Source: Eutypa lata | Lineage: Eukaryota > Ascomycota > Sordariomycetes > Xylariales > Diatrypaceae | NCBI GenBank assembly: GCA_022661535.1 | Contig: JAKULF010000005.1 | Span: 1,860,001 to 1,924,000, forward strand | Reading direction: 5' to 3' | DNA: 64,000 bases | Shown here: positions 58,385 through 64,000 of the stretch, piece by piece | How positions within the stretch are numbered: position 1 is the first letter of the stretch | Layout: each line of letters begins with the position of its first letter | Program-made: the position numbers and the translations under genes | The notes under the pieces: generated by a model | Told to the model about the DNA's origin: nothing | What the model saw: the letters and a program-made list of their open reading frames with translations, nothing else | Databases searched by the model: none

Positions 58385-60234
58385 ATGGCGACAACTACAA
58401 ACCAGGCTCGATCGCGACCTCCATCAAAGGGGTCGTCCGACCTCGAAAAGCAGACCGACGCAGAGCATGCGTCTGTGGTCTTGCCTGCTCCTGATGATGA
58501 TGCCGTCGACCCGGTAGAAGCGAGGAAGATCATACGAAGGATCGATTTCCGCCTGATTCCTTTACTGGCGTTTCTTTATATGCTTACTTTCCTCGATCGT
58601 GTTAATATTGGCAATGCCCGGCTCTGGAACATGGAACGAGACCTAGGCATGGCTGGTTATGACTACAATATCGCGGTGCTTGGTTAGTTCACACGCACGC
58701 CGACTAAACCACACGCTTCTCCCGACGATAGCTAACTCCTTCTCCCCCCCCAGTGTTTTATATACCATATATCATCTTCGAAATACCCGCCAATATGGTT
58801 TTCAACCGCGTGGAGCCGCGCAAGTTCATGGGTGCTGTCGTAATGGGCTGGGGTCGTGGGTCTCTCCTGTGGCTTGCTTTCCTTCCAGATATTATTATAC
58901 CTTACTAAGTGCGATTGACTACATACTTACTTCTAACACCCTGTAGTTTCGGTGACCTTCGCTGGATTTTGTCACAATTTCTCTAGCCTTGTTGTAACTC
59001 GCATACTCATCGGCTTCTTCGAGGCTGGCATGTTTCCTGGCTGTGTAAGGCTCCCGATCACCTGTCCAGTTGTTCAGGAATCGCAATTTGCTAACACTAG
59101 ACGCTGCAGATGTTCCTCATATCCGCCTGGTATCGTCGTCATGAACTCCTGTCTCGTATGGCTTTCTTCTTAGTAGCGAATGATGTCGCTGGCACCATAT
59201 CGGGACTCCTCGGTGCCGGTCTCGGCTCCCTTGACGGAGTAGGCGGTTATTCTGGCTGGTCTTGGATTTTCTTCATCGAGGGCTCAATTACGTGCTCTGC
59301 TGCTGTTTGTGAAAGCCGTCCTCCTAAGATGGGACAATAGTGTTGCTGTATGGTCTGTTAACTTAAGTGTAATAGGTTCTTGCATGGTTCTTCGTTCCAC
59401 CGTTCCCCGAGAAAGCCACGTTTTTACAGCCAAGCGAGAAGGAATGGGTGCTGCGTCGCCTCAAGGCCGATAACGGGGGGTTCAAGCACGAGAAGATGAC
59501 CCACAAGGGCGTCCTGAAGGCTCTGCAGGACTGGAAGGTCCTCACGGCTGGGGTCCTGTACTTGGCCGTCTGCACTACCGCCTACGCGATCTCGGTCTTC
59601 CAGCCTACGATCCTCGCAACGTTCGGGTGGTCCTCGTTCAAATCCAACTTGCTTAGCGCCCCTCCGCGGATCGCATCTGCTATCGTCTCGGTTCTCTGCG
59701 GCATCTGGTCCGACCGCATCCAGCGCCGCGGCATCTTCTGCCTCGGCGGCTTTGGCGTGAGCACAACCGGTATGATCCTAGTTGCGGTCTTGCAAGACGA
59801 CCTACGATATATCGGTATCTACTTCGCCGCTATAGGTATTTATATATGCCAACCGCTTGTGATAGCTTGGACGTGAGTAATCCCCCTAACTACATCCACG
59901 GACAACCTTGTTGACATTACTCAGGGTGAACCAAGTTGTGGGTCACACCAAGCGAGGAACGGTGACCGCTTTTGCCGGCACTCTCGGCCAGTTTGGCGGC
60001 ATCATCTCGGCCATTGCGTTTCCGAGCAAAGACGGGCCCCGGTATCTTCCCGGCATTATTATATGCATCGCATTTCAGGCGGTTGGTGTGGTTGCGGCTA
60101 TCAACATGTGGGTGTTCTGTTCGTACGAGAACAGGCAGCGTGCGGCAGGAAAGCGTGACCACCTACGCGAACTCTCGCAGGAGGAGCAGGATCAGCTGGG
60201 GGAGAAACATCCTGATTTCAGATACACTTTGTGA
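58385..60234 (+). CDS. MFS transporter, anion:cation symporter (DAL5-like) family
   Basis: Six exons: 58385-58682, 58754-58852, 58947-59044, 59110-59304, 59376-59872, 59925-60234; 498 aa. The family mark LTFLDRVNIGNARLW is at residues 68-82 in TM1, followed by IFEIPANMVFNRVEP, RILIGFFEAGMFPGC, ISAWYRRHELLSRMA and, in the second half, VFQPTILATFGWSSFKSNLLSAPP. This is the ACS family (allantoate, nicotinate, pantothenate and other organic anions). The donor at 58853 is GTCGTG, off consensus, so that junction is less sure. Divergent from the flavin monooxygenase; joint regulation is likely. Confidence 0.87.
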
Positions 60235-60434
60235 TGTAGCACTCTGAAAAGTAGCAACTCGAATAACGATGGCGAGACACTGAAACTCGATGAAGTAATT
60301 GTTCCAATGCCCTCAATGCAATGATTCGTGCATCCATAGTCTTAGGCATGTTAATAAATTGTGCTAAGGAACGTTGCACAATTTGGCAATATTATATATA
60401 TCCTCACTTCAGCCAATAGTTATCCATTATGGTT
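60235..60434. other. Short convergent intergenic region
   Basis: 200 bp between transporter and regulator stop codons; presumably both 3' ends. Confidence 0.5.
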
Positions 60435-63214
60435 TCACCCGCCATATTTAGCATGCTGGTTGGACCCCGACAAGAATGGGCCATTACCCCCGTTCACCAT
60501 GGGCAAATCCACGTTCGACTCCTGAAACGATCCCAACACCCACTCTGACGCTGACGCGTCCCCCATCGTACCAAGAAAACTGAGATCGTGTCCCCAGCCA
60601 TTAGACGCCACACCACCTTCGATGGTGTTCCCAAGGGGTAGCATAGCATTGGACCAGTATAAAGTATTCAAAGCGTCTGCCCCCACTGGAGGAGCGAAGG
60701 TCGCACCCTGACTAGGGCCCTCCTCCACACGACTGATTCCTCCCAACTCCCTGACGCTCAACATGGTGTTTTCATTAAGGCTCGCATGGGTATTACCTCC
60801 CGTTGGCGCGGTTCGGCTTTGGACAGAGTGGTAGACGTAGTCGGAAAAGGCGTCCATCAATGTAGCGAAGCGTCTCATCGTGCCACTCTTTTCGATCCGA
60901 GATACCACCTCCTTGAGCTGAAGTACTAGTTTGGATAGGACTTGTATTGCTTCTCGATGCTGAGATGACGAGTGGGCCCTTAGGATGCCAAGATTGAGGA
61001 TCATGGACGCCCAATAGATGTAGTAAATATCAAGGCCTGAGATCCCATTCACCAAGTCAAAGTGACCTAATAAGAGAATGTTTAACGCAAGCTGCACGGC
61101 GTGTCGCAGGCAAGTGTCAGATAATGAAGTCTGTTGTGTCGTCTGAATTTCCTGCTCCTTCAGGGAGTGGGGTGTGTTTCTGTTGGCTCCCGAGCCCCGG
61201 TTCCTGATCGACAGCTCCCGCAAGAGAGACGGCCGCGTGACTAGGAGAGCGACGTAATGATACTGTAGACGTAGCAACAAGGAAGCTCGGAGGCGAAACC
61301 GGTTCTGCCACCCGAGAACGGTCTTGAGTTCATCGAATCCCATCGCGCCCGCCCCAGGTTCGTCGAACAGGGCCTCCCCGGTCTTGATGAAAGGTACCAC
61401 GAGCCACTGCTGCTTCGACACATCGCTGTTCCACTCCTTGACATCGCTGAAGGTCTCTTCGATCGAGCGCTGCTCTCCTGACTCCCCATTATGTCTCGAT
61501 GCTCTGGTTCTCGTTCTCCCAAGGATGCGATATAGCCTTAAGCTGAAGGAGACGAAGACGGCATCCCCACCCCCGCCACCACCGTCGAGAAGGCCCTCGC
61601 GGGGCGGAACAACCTCCACATCAGGGTCACCCAATCCCGTTGGCCTTCCTAGGCTGGTGGCGAGAAATTGCTCAAATACATACAGTGTGCAGAAGACTCG
61701 CTTTCTAACCTCGCGCTCTATCGGCTTGAAGGCCGCTCCCGTGTCTGACCGGTGCAGGCCTAATGCGAATGCGATTCTAGTTGCTGTTCCGACAAGGTTC
61801 CACGTAGCGTTCCGCTCGTTGTTGTTATGTAGGAAGAGGGCGAGGAGCAAGAGTGCACGTAGATTGTTGAGCGTGCACTTGCTTACGAAGTACGGCAATA
61901 ACGACCTCGTAGCAGCCACACAATGTCGTCTCAGCCCTGCATGGTCAAGGTTTCCACCGCCGACATGTGGGTTGCTCATGCTAGCAAAGACAAGTATCAT
62001 GTGCAGACATCCAAGCCAGCCCAATTCGAGATCTACCGTCCTTTGTTGGCTATCGGGTTGAAGTCTGGAGCGGCGTCGTAACTCTCCCAGGTAGTATTCA
62101 TACTCCTCTTCGAATGTCCCGCGATGGAACAACGGGAAGTCTTCATGCAGTTTCTCGAAATAAAGCTGTACCAGTTGATGCATAAGTGGCTGTGGGGGAA
62201 GCTGTCTCCAATACTCCTCGACACTGTTAACTCCACTTGATGTAAAGCTGTTCATAAGGGAGCTTGTGCTGCCCGGGGTGCCATAATTCTGCGAGGGCGT
62301 ATCCGTGTGTTCAACGTCATCAGGTTTCGTCGAATCAGTAGGTTGGTCACCAACCTCGAGAGCCTGAGCTCCATCGTCATCTGTGAATTTAGAGCCCGTC
62401 CCGGGTGATGCAGCAGTCTCAACATTGGGGGGTTGCTCCCTTAAGAGTTAATACTCGGCGCAACTGGCCTAAGAATTGTAGCCCCCCAGAAGGTCCAATG
62501 TAGTGTTCTCTCCCCGACGTATCTCTTATCAATGATGGCGTCTCCTCTGGGTTTACGCGTTCACTTGCGCTTACAGCATGATGCCTACCCGATGTTTGCC
62601 CTGTACCTGGTTGAGGTGGAGGAGTGTCGTTAGCGGATGAAGCCCCGGAGCCCCCTTCGTATGAACCAATTAGGTTTTTATCACTCTTCTCACTTCGTAG
62701 GAAGTTGTCCGGGTTGATCACACTTTTAGTGCCTTGGGAAAGGTCTGGCATGGGAAATCTCATGCGACGACCCAACCGCAGAAGGTCATCGATAGAGCCG
62801 ATGAGGTCATTTGGAAATGCCCCTTTGACGATAGCCTCAAGACATAGGAATCTATATGGGGGTCAGTATCCACAGTTCTGACAATGCGTATCTTGTTAGG
62901 GCTTATGCAAAACCTACCGATCGTTCAGGTCCTCTATGTTGCCATAATAACGCGTCTTTCGGGGCAAGGAATAAGAACAAAAAAGCCCTTGCGCTTGGCA
63001 TGTCAAACACCGGGAGGATTCGTCTGGGGCTGGAACGCATTTGCAGCGTCTCTGATGATGGCATTGGTCAGCACGCCTCTATCTCGACGGATATCACTTA
63101 GTCAGCGCTTACCTTCCGGCATAGGTCGCAACTCCGATCGCCGCGCTTCCGTTGCTCCTCTGGAACGCGGCGGGCCCGTCGCTTAGCTTCCGCTGGTGAT
63201 ACGCTGGAGGACAT
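60435..63214 (-). CDS. Zn(II)2Cys6 transcription factor (Fungal_trans)
   Basis: Minus-strand exons 63214-63113, 63051-62918, 62851-62455 and 62363-60435 give about 853 aa. The ATG at 63214 begins MSSSVSPAEAKRRARRV; the zinc cluster has Cys 29, 32, 39, 49, 52 and 59, split by intron 1 after CDLCRK. The large exon carries the fungal transcription factor domain: YFEKLHEDFPLFHRGTFEEEY, TATRIAFALGLHRSD, VRKRVFCTLYVFEQFLATSLGRP. The third junction (62364-62454) is the least certain: the two flanking exons are in different frames and I chose a GTATTA donor and CAG acceptor that restore the frame; a frameshift is the alternative. It probably controls the adjacent transporter and monooxygenase. Confidence 0.78.
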
Positions 63215-63942
63215 CCCGACGTCCTATGGCCTGATCTCGCGGGAAGGAAACATCGGAGCGCTGCTTCCTCTCGCTTCCAGAGAACCGGGTCTCGCAAGAA
63301 TTTATGTGGCCTCAAGGTTGCATGGATGCTACAAGGCATTGATCGCAAAATGCCCACCTGACAGTAAGGAAACATGTTCCCGAACTACGTATCTTTTGCT
63401 GGTGAGAACTCCGGAGAACTCCACGCTTGAACCCGGCCTAGAGGTGGGTATAAATTGGAGAAGCAATAGGCGCGCGATCTTATCGGCTTGTAGCGCTAAT
63501 GTAGTAGACCTGTCACCCCGCAAGAAACTCGAAATATGTAAGTAGCTGAATATGTAACACTATATCGGTTTTCCCCTCAGCTAGCCAGACCATACAAACA
63601 AAACAAGTCCATTCTGTGCCGTGTCATATATATTAGCTACTATCTTTAAACAAAGCTTATGTATGTGTACTAACTAAAGAATATAAGTCAATTGTTCTTT
63701 TGTTCGAAGTAGCACCTTAATAAAGGCTAATAAGTATATAATTCCGACCTGTGATCTCGGGTTACGTTCCGTATTTCTCATTTCTCCATCAAAGCAACGT
63801 CATCGGAATTCGGGACCTCCAAATTTCCCAAGACATACTGCGCATATTCTTCTACACATTTTCAACCGGGGTGATAATTCCTTCACGACGCTAGCAAAGG
63901 AGGATAGTTTCACTGTTGCTTTCCTAGTGCATACAAAACAGC
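63215..63942. other. Divergent intergenic region at the right edge
   Basis: Between the Zn2Cys6 regulator (minus) and the gene starting at 63943 (plus). No gene seen; frames at 63306-63545 lack features. Confidence 0.5.
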
Positions 63943-64000
63943 ATGGCAACCCAAGCGGCATTATTCACCCTCCCATCCGGGCGTGCTATTCAATACGGAA
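63943..64000 (+). CDS. 5' end of a probable alpha/beta hydrolase (cut by window)
   Basis: The ATG at 63943 opens MATQAALFTLPSGRAIQYG and runs to the window end without a stop. 'FxLPSGRxIxYxxxG' is the usual first strand of alpha/beta hydrolases of the epoxide hydrolase/proline iminopeptidase type. Only 19 codons are visible, so this rests on that motif alone. Confidence 0.45.
   Translation, partial: MATQAALFTLPSGRAIQYG

Overview
This is a stretch of nuclear DNA from a filamentous ascomycete (Pezizomycotina, probably a Sordariomycete; the class is an inference). The evidence is short GT-AG introns of about 50-160 nt with CTAAC/CTGAC branch sites, four intact Zn(II)2Cys6 regulators, fungal-type LEU2 and Mediator MED10 genes, and AT-rich intergenic DNA with TAGG and TACCTAGGTA repeats. 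Gene models below were assembled by hand by joining exons so that frame, splice sites and protein family agree. I found about 19 coding genes plus one cut by the right edge.

Layout. 0.8-12.7 kb: a small Tudor-like protein, a BTB/POZ protein, a Zn2Cys6/Fungal_trans_2-type regulator and a MARVEL-type membrane protein, separated by long gene-free stretches. 13.6-14.5 kb: a secreted eight-cysteine protein. 15.2-28.0 kb: five genes that look like a carbohydrate-catabolic cluster: an intracellular GHL6-type glycosidase, a 12-exon short-chain dehydrogenase, a PhyH-type Fe(II)/2-oxoglutarate dioxygenase, a 907-aa Zn2Cys6 regulator and an MFS sugar transporter. Its three promoter regions share inverted-repeat elements built on a CGGCTA(T/C)TAGAAT-like half-site, which suggests one regulon. 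29.8-30.7 kb: a short Zn2Cys6 protein. 31.4-36.7 kb: a divergent pair of membrane proteins. One is an 1135-aa protein with a degenerate trypsin-like domain fused to six predicted membrane segments; the other is a 405-aa tail-anchored protein. 40.6-47.1 kb: housekeeping genes (PHD-finger protein, LEU2, MED10). 49.0-53.9 kb: a secreted phytase-like/esterase-like protein and a cytochrome P450. 54.3-63.2 kb: an F-box protein, then an FAD monooxygenase divergent from a DAL5/ACS-family transporter, followed by another Zn2Cys6 regulator, possibly a second small catabolic cluster. A probable alpha/beta hydrolase starts at the right edge.

The strongest candidates for something undescribed are the putative sugar regulon with shared palindromic operators and the divergent trypsin-like/six-TM plus tail-anchored membrane pair. 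No tRNA, rRNA, CRISPR or clearly intact transposon was seen.
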